Origin: Actinomadura violacea
Lineage (GTDB): Bacteria > Actinomycetota > Actinomycetes > Streptosporangiales > Streptosporangiaceae
Reading direction: 5' to 3'
Assembly (NCBI RefSeq): GCF_017573465.1
Contig: NZ_JAGEPF010000038.1
Location: forward strand, 44,680-108,679
DNA: 64,000 nucleotides
Part shown: positions 25,342 to 32,887 of the stretch, piece by piece
Layout of the letters: each line of letters begins with the position of its first letter
How positions within the stretch are numbered: position 1 is the stretch's first letter
The notes under the pieces: generated by a model
Told to the model about the DNA's origin: nothing
The model's input: the letters and a program-made list of their open reading frames with translations, nothing else
The model's database searches: none
Position numbers and translations under genes: made by a program

Positions 25342-26319
25342 ATGTCCACGCTCGTCAGCACCTCGGACCACCCTGCCCGCGACCAGGCCGACTACTGGCG
25401 GCACGCGATCCGCGAGGCGTTCGGCCCGTTCCACGTCCGGCCCGCCCGCGCGGGCGGGTTCGCCGCCCGGTTCCTCGGCCGCACGCTCGGCCCGGTGGAG
25501 GCCGGGGAGGTGCGGGCGCCGGCGCACGCCGTCCGGCGCGGCGCCCGGCAGATCGCCCGCGACACCCGCGAGTGCTACAAGCTCGGGCTCGTCCTGCACG
25601 GGGCGTGCGTGCTGAGCCAGAACGGGCGCCGGGTCGGCGCCGGCCCCGGCGACCTGGTCTTCTACGACCTGACCCGGCCGGTGGAGATCGCCTTCGGCGC
25701 GCACCGGATCTTCACCGTGGTCGTCCCGCATCGGGCCGTCCCGCTGCCGCACGGCCGGATGACGGAGCTCGGCGGCACGCTGCTGGGCGCGGAGGCGGGC
25801 GCCGGCCGGCTGGTGACGTCGCTGCTCACCGCGCTGGCCGAGGACGCCGAGGACCCCGAGCCCGCGGACGAGCCCTACGCGCACCACCTCGGCGGCGCGA
25901 TCGTCGAGCTGCTGGCGGGCGCGGCAGGGGAGCGGCTGGGCGAGGGGGCGGCGCCGCCGCCGTCCCGGGAGCCGGCGGAGGCGGTCCGGACGATCAAGGA
26001 GTGGATCGAGGCGCACCTGCAGGACCCGGACCTGACCCCGGCGGCGATCGCCGGCGCGCACCACATCTCCGTCCGGCAGCTGTACCGGGTGTTCGAGCCC
26101 GCGGGCACGACGGTGGCCCGGTACGTCCGGCACCGGCGGCTGGAGCGGTGCCGCCGGGAGCTGGCCGACCCGGTCCTGGCGACGCAGCGGATCGGCGCGA
26201 TCGCGAGCCGCTGGGGGCTGCCGGACGCGGCCGGGTTCAGCCGGGCGTTCCGGGCCGCCTACGGGCTGCCGCCGTCCGCCTACCGGGCGCGCGCGACCGG
26301 CCTGCGCCGCCGCGACTGA
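25342..26319 (+). CDS. AraC-family transcriptional regulator
   Basis: A 325-residue protein. The N-terminal cupin-like sensor domain has VRRGARQIARDTRECYKLGL and GPGDLVFYDLTRPVEIAFG, as in AraC_binding_2 proteins. The C-terminal double helix-turn-helix spans about residues 220-320 with TPAAIAGAHHISVRQLYRVFE and IGAIASRWGLPDAAGFSRAFRAAYGLPPSAYR. AAGGAGCGTC precedes the ATG. It is divergent from the intradiol dioxygenase gene, whose expression it may control. Confidence 0.9.
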   Translation: MSTLVSTSDHPARDQADYWRHAIREAFGPFHVRPARAGGFAARFLGRTLGPVEAGEVRAPAHAVRRGARQIARDTRECYKLGLVLHGACVLSQNGRRVGAGPGDLVFYDLTRPVEIAFGAHRIFTVVVPHRAVPLPHGRMTELGGTLLGAEAGAGRLVTSLLTALAEDAEDPEPADEPYAHHLGGAIVELLAGAAGERLGEGAAPPPSREPAEAVRTIKEWIEAHLQDPDLTPAAIAGAHHISVRQLYRVFEPAGTTVARYVRHRRLERCRRELADPVLATQRIGAIASRWGLPDAAGFSRAFRAAYGLPPSAYRARATGLRRRD

Positions 26320-26457
26320 ACCGGCACCGCGATAGGGCGCGCGAATCGGGCGGCGCCGTGCATCGATCCGGGGATCCGGGGAACGGCGGGAAGGTACGAC
26401 CGATTTAAGAGAAATGTCGATTTCGTCGCAGGAGAACCCCGGGGGGAGGGGGACACG

Positions 26458-27762
26458 ATGAGCGACGCGGACGACGTGCTCGGGGCCGCGCTGCCGCTGG
26501 AGTACGCCGAGGACCTGGACCCGCTGCTGGACCGGATCGGGGACGCCTCGTGCGTGCTGCTCGGCGAGGCCAGCCACGGCACCCACGAGTACTACGCGTG
26601 GCGGGCGGCGATCACCCGCCGGCTGATCACCGAACGCGGCTTCTCCGTCGTGGCCGTCGAGGGCGACTGGCCGGACTGCCGCCGCGTCGGGCGGTCGGTC
26701 ACGCTCGCGCCCGGCGGCGCGCAGGACCCGCGCACCGCGCTGGACTCCTTCGAGCGCTGGCCCACCTGGATGTGGGCGAACGAGGAGACCGTCCGGTTCT
26801 GCCGGTGGCTGCGCGAGCACAACGCCGGCCTGCCGCCCGACGAACGGGCCGGCTTCTACGGGCTCGACGTCTACAGCCTGTGGGAGTCGCTGCGGGCCGT
26901 CGTCGACCACCTGGCCGAGCACCGCCCCGAGTACCTGGGGACGGCGCTGGAGGCGTACCGCTGCTTCGAGCCGCACGGCGAGGACCCGCGGTCCTACGGC
27001 TGGAACACCGCGCTCGTCCCGGACGGGTGCGCCGAGGAGGTCATGGCGCTGCTGACCCGGCTGCGCCGCCCGGTCTCGCACGGCGACTCCCGCGACCCCG
27101 ACGAGGAGCTGGACGTCCGGCAGAACGCCGAGGTGGCGGCGGGCGCCGAGCGCTACTACCGCACCATGATCGGCGGCGGGCCGGAGTCGTGGAACGTCCG
27201 GGACGTGCACATGGCCGACACCCTCGACCGGCTGATGGACTTCCACACCCACGGGGCCCAGACCGGCAGGGCGGTCGTGTGGGCGCACAACACCCACGTC
27301 GGCGACGCCCGCGCCACCAGCATGGCGGACGCCGGCATGGTGAACCTCGGCCAGCTGGCCCGCGAGCGGCACGGCCGCGACCGGGTCGTCATCGTCGGGT
27401 TCGCGGGCGGTCCCGGCGAGGTGGTCGCGGCGCCGAGCTGGGGCGACCCGATGGAGGTCATGACCGTCCCGCCGCCGGCGCACGGGTCGCTGGAGGAGGT
27501 CCTCGCGCGGTCGGAGCTGCACCGCGGCATGTTCGTGGTGCCGCCCGAGCGCGACATGCCGGGCTTCTTCACCGACGCGCTCGGGCAGCGCGCGATCGGC
27601 GTCGTCTACGATCCCGACCGGGATCCGCGCCAGTACGTCCCGACGCGGCTCGCCGACCGCTACGACGCGCTGTGCTGGTTCCGGATCACCTCGGCGCTCG
27701 ATCCGCTGCACATGGAGGCGGCGCGGCGCGGCGAGCTGGAGACCATGCCGTCGGGCGTGTGA
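26458..27762 (+). CDS. Erythromycin esterase-family protein
   Basis: A 434-residue member of the erythromycin esterase family. LLGEASHGTHEYYAWRAAI (about 34-52) carries the conserved Glu and His, VVAVEGDWPDCRR follows, and WAHNTHVGDARATSM (about 277-291) is the second conserved His-containing block. True erythromycin esterases hydrolyse the macrolide lactone, but most genomic homologues are uncharacterised and resistance should not be assumed. GGGGAGGGGGAC precedes the ATG. The next gene starts 25 nt after its stop and is probably co-transcribed. Confidence 0.87.
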   Translation: MSDADDVLGAALPLEYAEDLDPLLDRIGDASCVLLGEASHGTHEYYAWRAAITRRLITERGFSVVAVEGDWPDCRRVGRSVTLAPGGAQDPRTALDSFERWPTWMWANEETVRFCRWLREHNAGLPPDERAGFYGLDVYSLWESLRAVVDHLAEHRPEYLGTALEAYRCFEPHGEDPRSYGWNTALVPDGCAEEVMALLTRLRRPVSHGDSRDPDEELDVRQNAEVAAGAERYYRTMIGGGPESWNVRDVHMADTLDRLMDFHTHGAQTGRAVVWAHNTHVGDARATSMADAGMVNLGQLARERHGRDRVVIVGFAGGPGEVVAAPSWGDPMEVMTVPPPAHGSLEEVLARSELHRGMFVVPPERDMPGFFTDALGQRAIGVVYDPDRDPRQYVPTRLADRYDALCWFRITSALDPLHMEAARRGELETMPSGV

Positions 27763-27787
27763 CCAGGGCCGACGCAGGGAGACGAGC

Positions 27788-28576
27788 ATGACGCTGACCA
27801 GGGCCCCCGGGCCGCTCGCCGGATCGCCCGGCGACGACGTCAACTTCCGCATCGAGGGGCCGAAGCACCGGCTGCTGATGCACGACTTCCCGCGCCGGGT
27901 GCACGCCCGGCTCGGTGGGGAGGTCGTCTTCGACACCGAGCGCGGGAAGCTGCTGCACGAGACGGGGCTCCTGCCCGTCCTGTACGTGCCGGAGGAGGAC
28001 GTCCATACGGAACTGCTGGAGAGGACCGACCACTCCACGCACTGCCCGTTCAAGGGCGACGCCGCGTACTGGACGATCCGGGCCGGCGACCGCGTCGCGG
28101 AGAACGCGGTGTGGGGGTATCCGGAGCCGCGGTCCGAGGCGCCGTGGCTGCGCGGCTACATGGCCTTCTACTGGGAGCCCATGGACGCCTGGTACGACGA
28201 GGACGAGGAGGTGCACGGGCATCTGCGCGACCCGTTCCACCGGGTCGACGCACGCGACACGTCCCGGTACGTCCGGGTGCTGCTCAACGGTGAGGTCGTC
28301 GTCGAGACGGAGCGTCCGAAGCTGCTGTCGGAGACGGGTCTGCGGAACCGGTTCTACATCCCGGTCGAGGACGTGCGCCGCGAGCTGCTGACCCGCAGCG
28401 ACAAGCGCACAGTGTGCCCCTACAAGGGCGAGGCGACGTACTGGTCGCTGGACGGTGCCGAGAACGCGGCGTGGTCCTACGAGGAGCCGCTCGCGGACGC
28501 GGCGAAGATCGGCGGCTACCTGAGCTTCGACCACGAGGCGCTGACCGTCGAGACCGAGCCGCCGCCCGGCACGTGA
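27788..28576 (+). CDS. Tandem DUF427 protein
   Basis: A 262-residue protein made of two DUF427 domains (about 22-130 and 145-250). Each contains the same series: RVxxxLGGEVVFDTER or VRVLLNGEVVVETERP, a LLxETGL turn, FYIPVEDVRREL, then CPFKGDAAYW or CPYKGEATYW. The duplication is clear from the repeated Cys-Pro-Phe/Tyr-Lys-Gly block. DUF427 has no established enzymatic role. GGGAGACGAGC precedes the ATG, and its stop overlaps the GTG of the PfkB frame by 4 nt. Confidence 0.85.
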   Translation: MTLTRAPGPLAGSPGDDVNFRIEGPKHRLLMHDFPRRVHARLGGEVVFDTERGKLLHETGLLPVLYVPEEDVHTELLERTDHSTHCPFKGDAAYWTIRAGDRVAENAVWGYPEPRSEAPWLRGYMAFYWEPMDAWYDEDEEVHGHLRDPFHRVDARDTSRYVRVLLNGEVVVETERPKLLSETGLRNRFYIPVEDVRRELLTRSDKRTVCPYKGEATYWSLDGAENAAWSYEEPLADAAKIGGYLSFDHEALTVETEPPPGT

Positions 28577-29483
28577 ACGCGCCGCCGGACGTCGCGGTCG
28601 CCGGGCAGGTCGCGCGCGACCTGGTGCTCGTCGTCGGCGAGGTGCCGGGCCCGGCGGCTCGGCGGACGTCCGGCGCCGCCGGGAGATGCTCGGCGGCAAG
28701 GGCGCCAACCAGGCGGTCGGGCTCGCGCAGCTCGGGATGCGTCCCGCGCTGGTCGGCGTCGTCGGCGACGACGACGTGGGCTGGGACGTGCTCGGCCAGG
28801 CCCGCCGCGACGGCATCGACGTGTCCTGTGTGGTGCGCCGCGAGGGCGCGGAGACCGGGCTGATCGTGGACATCGTCGACGGCGACGGCCGCTGGCGCTA
28901 CCTGGAGGACACCCCGCCGCCGGTCCTGCTCACCGGGGACGACGTCGCGGCGGCCGGGCCGCTGCTGCGGGACGCGCCCTGGGCGGCCGTGCAGTTGCAG
29001 CAGCCGCCGGAGGCGGTGCGGGCGGCCGTCGACCTCGCGAGGGGCAACCGGATCGTGCTGGACGGCGCGCCGTCCGAGGACGACCGCGACGACCTGCTCG
29101 CCGCCGCGTTCCTCGTCCGCGCCGACGCCCGCGAGGCCGGGATGCTGGCCGGTGCTCCGCTCGGCTCGGCGGACGAGGCGGTCCGGCTCGGCGCCGACCT
29201 CATGCGGCGCGGTCCGTCGCTGGTCGCGCTGGCCGTGGAGGACGCGAACGTCTTCGTCTGGGAGGGCGGCCACACGGTCGTGCCGCTGGACGACACGCCC
29301 GTCGCCGACACCACCGGCGCCGGCGACGCGCTCACCGCCGGGCTGATCGCCGCGCTCGCCCGCGGGGAGCCGCCGGAACGCGCCGCCCGGTTCGCGGTCG
29401 CCGCGGCCGGCGCCACCGTCGGCCACCCGGGCGGCCGTCCGGCGCTGGACCGCGACCGCGTCGCGGCGCGCGCCGGGCTCTGA
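28573..29483 (+). pseudogene. PfkB-family carbohydrate kinase with a -1 frameshift near codon 28
   Basis: The GTG at 28573 (overlapping the DUF427 stop) starts DVAVAGQVARDLVLVVGEVPGP, the normal first strand of a ribokinase-like enzyme. At about 28651-28656 the homologous frame shifts by one base. It continues as GSADVRRRREMLGGKGANQ and runs intact to 29483, including PVADTTGAGDALTAGLIAA with the catalytic Asp and anion-hole GAGD. Restoring one base in the GC-rich run would give a full-length PfkB kinase. An ATG at 28686 could make a shorter product lacking the first strand and its substrate Asp. This could also be a sequencing error. Confidence 0.75.
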
Positions 29484-29564
29484 CGAACTCGCGCCGGGGC
29501 GGTTTACCGGGCTGGTGACCGCGGGCATGTCAAGGTACCCGGCGACTGGTAAGGAGGACGACCT

Positions 29565-30278
29565 TTGCCCCCCTCCTCCCCGTCCGTCCCCCGGCCCGGC
29601 TTCTGGGCCGCGCTCGACACCGCGCAGCGGACCGCGCTGCGCGCCGCCGCGCGGCCCCGCCAGTTCCCCGTCAAGGCGCCGCTGGTCTACCAGGGCGACG
29701 AGTCCGACCACGTGATCATCATCGAGCGGGGCTGGGCCAAGGTCACCTCGACCACCGAGGACGGCCATGACGTGGTGCTGGCCGTGCGCGGGCCCGGCGA
29801 CCTGCTCGCCGAGAGCGCGGTGCTCGGCGGCCGCACCCGCTCGGCGACGGTGACGGCGCTGTCGCCGGTGCGCGCGCTGGTCGTCCCGGCCGGCCGGTTC
29901 ACCGGCTTCCTCGACGAGCACCCGGACGTGTGGATGCTCGTCACCGGCACGTTCGTGCAGCGCATCGACGACTCCGACCGGCGGCTGCGCGCGCACGTCA
30001 CCAGCCGGGGCACCCAGCGGCTCGCGCGGCTGCTGGCCGACCTCGCCGAGCGCTCGGCGCAGCACGTCCCGCCCGCCGCGGACGGGTCGATCGCGATCGG
30101 GCCGCCGCTGTCGCAGGAGGAGCTCGGCAGCTGGATGGACGCCTCCCGCGAGACGGTCGCGCGGGCGATGACCGGGCTGCGCGCCGCCGGGCTGATCCGT
30201 ACCGGGTGGCGCCGGATCACCGTCGTCGACCTGCCCGGCCTGCGCGCGTTCGCCGCGGACGCCGAGCCGCCCGGCTAG
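29565..30278 (+). CDS. Crp/Fnr-family transcriptional regulator
   Basis: A 237-residue protein with a cyclic-nucleotide-binding beta-barrel (about 25-140, with VYQGDESDHVIIIERGWAKV and GPGDLLAESAVLG) and a C-terminal HTH (LSQEELGSWMDASRETVARAM, about 183-203). The start is TTG 29565; an AAGGAGG ribosome site about 8 nt upstream decides it. The N-terminal GFWAALDTAQRTALRAAAR closely resembles part of the cNMP-binding/cyclase fusion at 58203-59888, so the two are likely paralogues. The effector is unknown. Confidence 0.88.
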   Translation: MPPSSPSVPRPGFWAALDTAQRTALRAAARPRQFPVKAPLVYQGDESDHVIIIERGWAKVTSTTEDGHDVVLAVRGPGDLLAESAVLGGRTRSATVTALSPVRALVVPAGRFTGFLDEHPDVWMLVTGTFVQRIDDSDRRLRAHVTSRGTQRLARLLADLAERSAQHVPPAADGSIAIGPPLSQEELGSWMDASRETVARAMTGLRAAGLIRTGWRRITVVDLPGLRAFAADAEPPG

Positions 30279-30288
30279 CCGCACCCCG

Positions 30289-30675
30289 TCAGCCCGCCGC
30301 GATGCGGCGCCGCGCCTCCTGCCAGGTGATGGGCAGGTCAGCGGCCTTGACCTGCCAGAACACGAACGTGGAGTCGCGCATCACGGCGCGCTTGGCGCGC
30401 ATCGACGAGCGGTGCGGCTCGGCGGCGGCGTAGGCGCGGATCGCCTTCTCGTCGCGCCAGGCCGACAGCGTCCAGAACGTCCGCCCGAGCAGCTGGGCCT
30501 TCAGGGTGACGCCGTGCGCGCCGTCGGAGCGGCGGGCCTGGCGCAGCAGGGTCATCGAGGCGAGGAGGAAGCCGGGCACGTGGCGCAGCGAGCGCACCTC
30601 GAGCCGGGACGCCATGACCGTCACCTCGGCGTCGGGGTCGGCGGGCTGCACGGGGATCCAGGGCAGGGTCGGCAT
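30289..30675 (-). CDS. Small ABM-fold-like protein of unknown function
   Basis: A 128-residue protein. The pattern VTVMASRLEVRSLRHVPGFL...FWTLSAWRDEKAIRAYAA...HRSSMRA resembles dimeric alpha/beta-barrel proteins of the antibiotic-biosynthesis-monooxygenase superfamily. No cofactor motif is evident, and the family members of this type are mostly uncharacterised. The gene is divergent from a TetR gene, and one of two near-identical palindromes lies in its upstream region, so it is probably the main target of that repressor. GAAGGAC precedes the ATG. Confidence 0.7.
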   Translation of the reverse strand: MPTLPWIPVQPADPDAEVTVMASRLEVRSLRHVPGFLLASMTLLRQARRSDGAHGVTLKAQLLGRTFWTLSAWRDEKAIRAYAAAEPHRSSMRAKRAVMRDSTFVFWQVKAADLPITWQEARRRIAAG

Positions 30676-30702
30676 GTCACGGGTCCTTCGCTCGAACGCA
30701 AT

Positions 30703-30752
30703 CTTGTCATTGGCAAGATTGCCTCGGCGGCCGCGAACTTGTCAATGACAAG
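30703..30752. promoter_or_regulatory. Pair of TetR-type operators in a divergent promoter
   Basis: Two 15-bp palindromes with almost identical sequence: CTTGTCATTGGCAAG (30703-30717, one imperfect pair) and CTTGTCAATGACAAG (30738-30752, perfect apart from the centre). Their centres are 35 bp apart. The right copy abuts a TAGGAT -10 box (30754-30759), 7 nt before the TetR ATG. Binding there would repress both divergent genes. Confidence 0.8.
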
Positions 30753-30766
30753 ATAGGATCGGCGGC

Positions 30767-31318
30767 ATGAGCGACGACGCCTACCACCACGGCGATCTGC
30801 GGCGGGCCGTCATGGCGGCCGCCGTCGCGGCGATCGCCGAGTCGGGCCCCGCCGGCTGGAGCCTGCGCGAGCTGGCCCGCCGCGCGGGCGTCTCGCACGC
30901 CGCGCCCGCCCACCACTTCGGCGACAAGACCGGGCTGCTCACCGCCGTCGCCGCCGAGGGGTTCGCGCTGTTCGCCGCCGCGCTGGAGGCCGCCGGCGAC
31001 GACTTCTACGACGTCGGCCTGGCCTACGTCCGCTTCGCCGTCGACCACCGCGCGCACTTCGAGGTCGTCTTCCGGCCCGAGCTGTACCGCGCCGACGACC
31101 CCGAGGTCGCCGCCGGCCGCGAGCGCGCCTACGCCGTCCTGACCGAGGGCGCCCGGAGCGTCGCGCCCGGCGACCCGGCCGCCCCGGTCGCCGCCTGGTC
31201 GATCGTGCACGGCTTCGCCGAACTCTGGCTGCGCGGCGCCCTGCCCGCCGAGCTCGGCGACGACCCCGAGGCCGCCGCCGAACCCGTCATCCGCCAGCTG
31301 TTCCGCAAGCCCGGCTGA
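30767..31318 (+). CDS. TetR/AcrR-family transcriptional regulator
   Basis: A 183-residue regulator. The HTH is WSLRELARRAGVSHAAPAHHFGDKTGLL (about 27-54), a well-conserved TetR form with an Ala-rich recognition region, followed by a C-terminal ligand domain like TetR_C_WHG (VRFAVDHRAHFEVVFRPELY). The ATG is 7 nt after a TAGGAT box, suggesting a leaderless mRNA. The twin palindromes immediately upstream are its probable operators. Its 3' end overlaps the convergent TROVE-domain gene by 32 nt. Confidence 0.9.
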   Translation: MSDDAYHHGDLRRAVMAAAVAAIAESGPAGWSLRELARRAGVSHAAPAHHFGDKTGLLTAVAAEGFALFAAALEAAGDDFYDVGLAYVRFAVDHRAHFEVVFRPELYRADDPEVAAGRERAYAVLTEGARSVAPGDPAAPVAAWSIVHGFAELWLRGALPAELGDDPEAAAEPVIRQLFRKPG

Positions 31319-32780
31319 ACGGCCAGACGCCCCGGCGCGCGTCCTCGATCAGCGGCACGGCGCCGAGCGCCGCGTCGCCGAGGCCCTCGAACAGCAGGCT
31401 CCCGGGGGCCCGGTCCGGCGGCGGTCCGAAGTCCCGGCCCGAGTACGCGGCCTGCCAGGTGTAGACGGGCACGTGCCCGGGGACGTCCGGCGCGCCCGGA
31501 TCGAAGCCGGCCACGATGACCACGCGGTCGTGCCCGCGGTAGGCGGCCGGGACGGCCTCCACGCCCGCGAAGCCGTCGTGCGGCAGGTCGAGGCACTGCC
31601 AGCGCAGGTACCCGTGCAGCGGCGACTCGCCCGCGACGACCCCGAACGGCGTGCCCTCGAAGGTCACGACGTCCGCGGACGCGCACCACTGCGCCAGCGT
31701 GAGCCCGAAGACCACGGTGTCCGCCCGCATGTGATCCAGGACGAGGAGCGTGCGCCCGGGGATCACCGGCAGATCGCCGAGCCCGTACGTCGCGGCCCGC
31801 TCCAGGACGGGCCGCCAGCGCGGGTGCGGGACGGCGTCGCGTGCGGCGGCCAGGCGCACCGGGAGCAGCCCGGACGCCCGCATCTCGGCGGGGTCGGAGA
31901 GCCGCCCCGCGACCCGCATCGCGGTCTCGAACCCGATCCCCGCCTCGTCGAGGCGGCGCAGCCGTCCGACCAGGTCCGGCAGTGCCATCGACGGGACGAG
32001 CCGCTCCCAGTCGTCCCGGTCGAGCCTGCGCCGCAGCGTCGCGGCCTCGCGCCGCCACGAGGCGTCGGGCGGCGGGCGCCGTTCCGCCCGGCCGCGGCGG
32101 CGCTCGATGACATGCCGGAACAACTCCGCCTGCCGCTCGTCCCGCGGCCGCGGCCGGACCAGCTCGACGACGTCCCCGAACCGCAGGGGACGCGCCTCCC
32201 GGACGCCGCCGTCCAAGGTCAGCGCCGACTGCAGGAACCCCGGCACGCGGAGATGCCTGCCACCGGTGTCGTAGACCAGCGACCGGTCGTCGTACAGGCG
32301 GGTGACGGCGTCGGCGACGCCGCGCTTGACCGGTTTCGGGACCGGCCGCCCGTACACGGCGAGCCAGTGCCCGAGGAACTGCCCCGGATCGTCCGCCCGC
32401 CGCAGCACCGACGCGACCACCTGCCGGGACAGCCCGTGCCGGCCGGCGTCCAGCCGCTCGCGGACGAACGCGGCGGCGCCCGCCAGCGCCGGGTACCGCA
32501 TCGGCGTCGACGCCCGCAGCCAGGCCAGGAACGCCGCCGTCCATTCCGGGTCGGCGCGGGTCGCCTCGCGCAGCAGCGCGTCGAAGCGGTCGCGCTCCGG
32601 CTCCGGCCACAGGAACAGCGCGTCCTCGAACCCGATGTGCGTCAGCGCGGTGACGAACAGCTCCTCGATGCGCCTCTCCCTCCGGTCGCGCGACCGCGGG
32701 ACGCGCCCGAGAACCGGCCGGCGGCGGGCTGGTGACTGAGCGGACGCGAGCGCCCGCACGCGGACGTGCGGGCGCTCCAC
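31287..32780 (-). CDS. TROVE-domain (Ro60-like) RNA-binding protein
   Basis: About 497 residues. The N-terminal helical region (IEELFVTALTHIGFEDALF, PEWTAAFLAWLRAST, RQVVASVLRRADDPGQFLGHWL) and VPKPVKRGVADAVTRLYDD match the HEAT-like TROVE ring that binds misfolded or Y RNAs in Ro60/Rsr proteins. The C-terminal third is von Willebrand A-like, but where a DxSxS metal site is expected it has LLVLDHMRADTVVFG, so the MIDAS seems lost. The start is uncertain: ATG 32780 gives the expected leader length, but a 13-bp hairpin lies immediately inside it; GTG 32759 is the alternative. Confidence 0.78.
   Translation of the reverse strand: MERPHVRVRALASAQSPARRRPVLGRVPRSRDRRERRIEELFVTALTHIGFEDALFLWPEPERDRFDALLREATRADPEWTAAFLAWLRASTPMRYPALAGAAAFVRERLDAGRHGLSRQVVASVLRRADDPGQFLGHWLAVYGRPVPKPVKRGVADAVTRLYDDRSLVYDTGGRHLRVPGFLQSALTLDGGVREARPLRFGDVVELVRPRPRDERQAELFRHVIERRRGRAERRPPPDASWRREAATLRRRLDRDDWERLVPSMALPDLVGRLRRLDEAGIGFETAMRVAGRLSDPAEMRASGLLPVRLAAARDAVPHPRWRPVLERAATYGLGDLPVIPGRTLLVLDHMRADTVVFGLTLAQWCASADVVTFEGTPFGVVAGESPLHGYLRWQCLDLPHDGFAGVEAVPAAYRGHDRVVIVAGFDPGAPDVPGHVPVYTWQAAYSGRDFGPPPDRAPGSLLFEGLGDAALGAVPLIEDARRGVWPFSRACGTAGG
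32748..32777. other. 13-bp hairpin at the putative TROVE start
   Basis: Arms 32748-32760 (GAGCGCCCGCACG) and 32765-32777 pair perfectly around a CGGA tetraloop. It is 110 nt after the qcrB stop on the same strand and begins 1 nt inside the putative ATG codon of the TROVE gene. It may be the qcrB terminator, in which case the TROVE start is mis-set, or a translational control element. Confidence 0.6.
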
Positions 32781-32887
32781 GCTTCCTGATCGCGAACCGT
32801 CGCCTTCACACCGGGCGCGTGTCCCGCGGTGCGGTCGAAACCCTAGGGCGGGCGTGCGACAGAACGGCGTCGACCCAGGTCGGAGGG

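Noticed and set aside
32781..32887. A Y RNA or tRNA-like RNA between qcrB and the TROVE gene, suggested by a GGTCGAAACCC segment
   Set aside because: No acceptor stem, D-arm or consistent fold could be drawn around it; one T-loop-like string is not enough.
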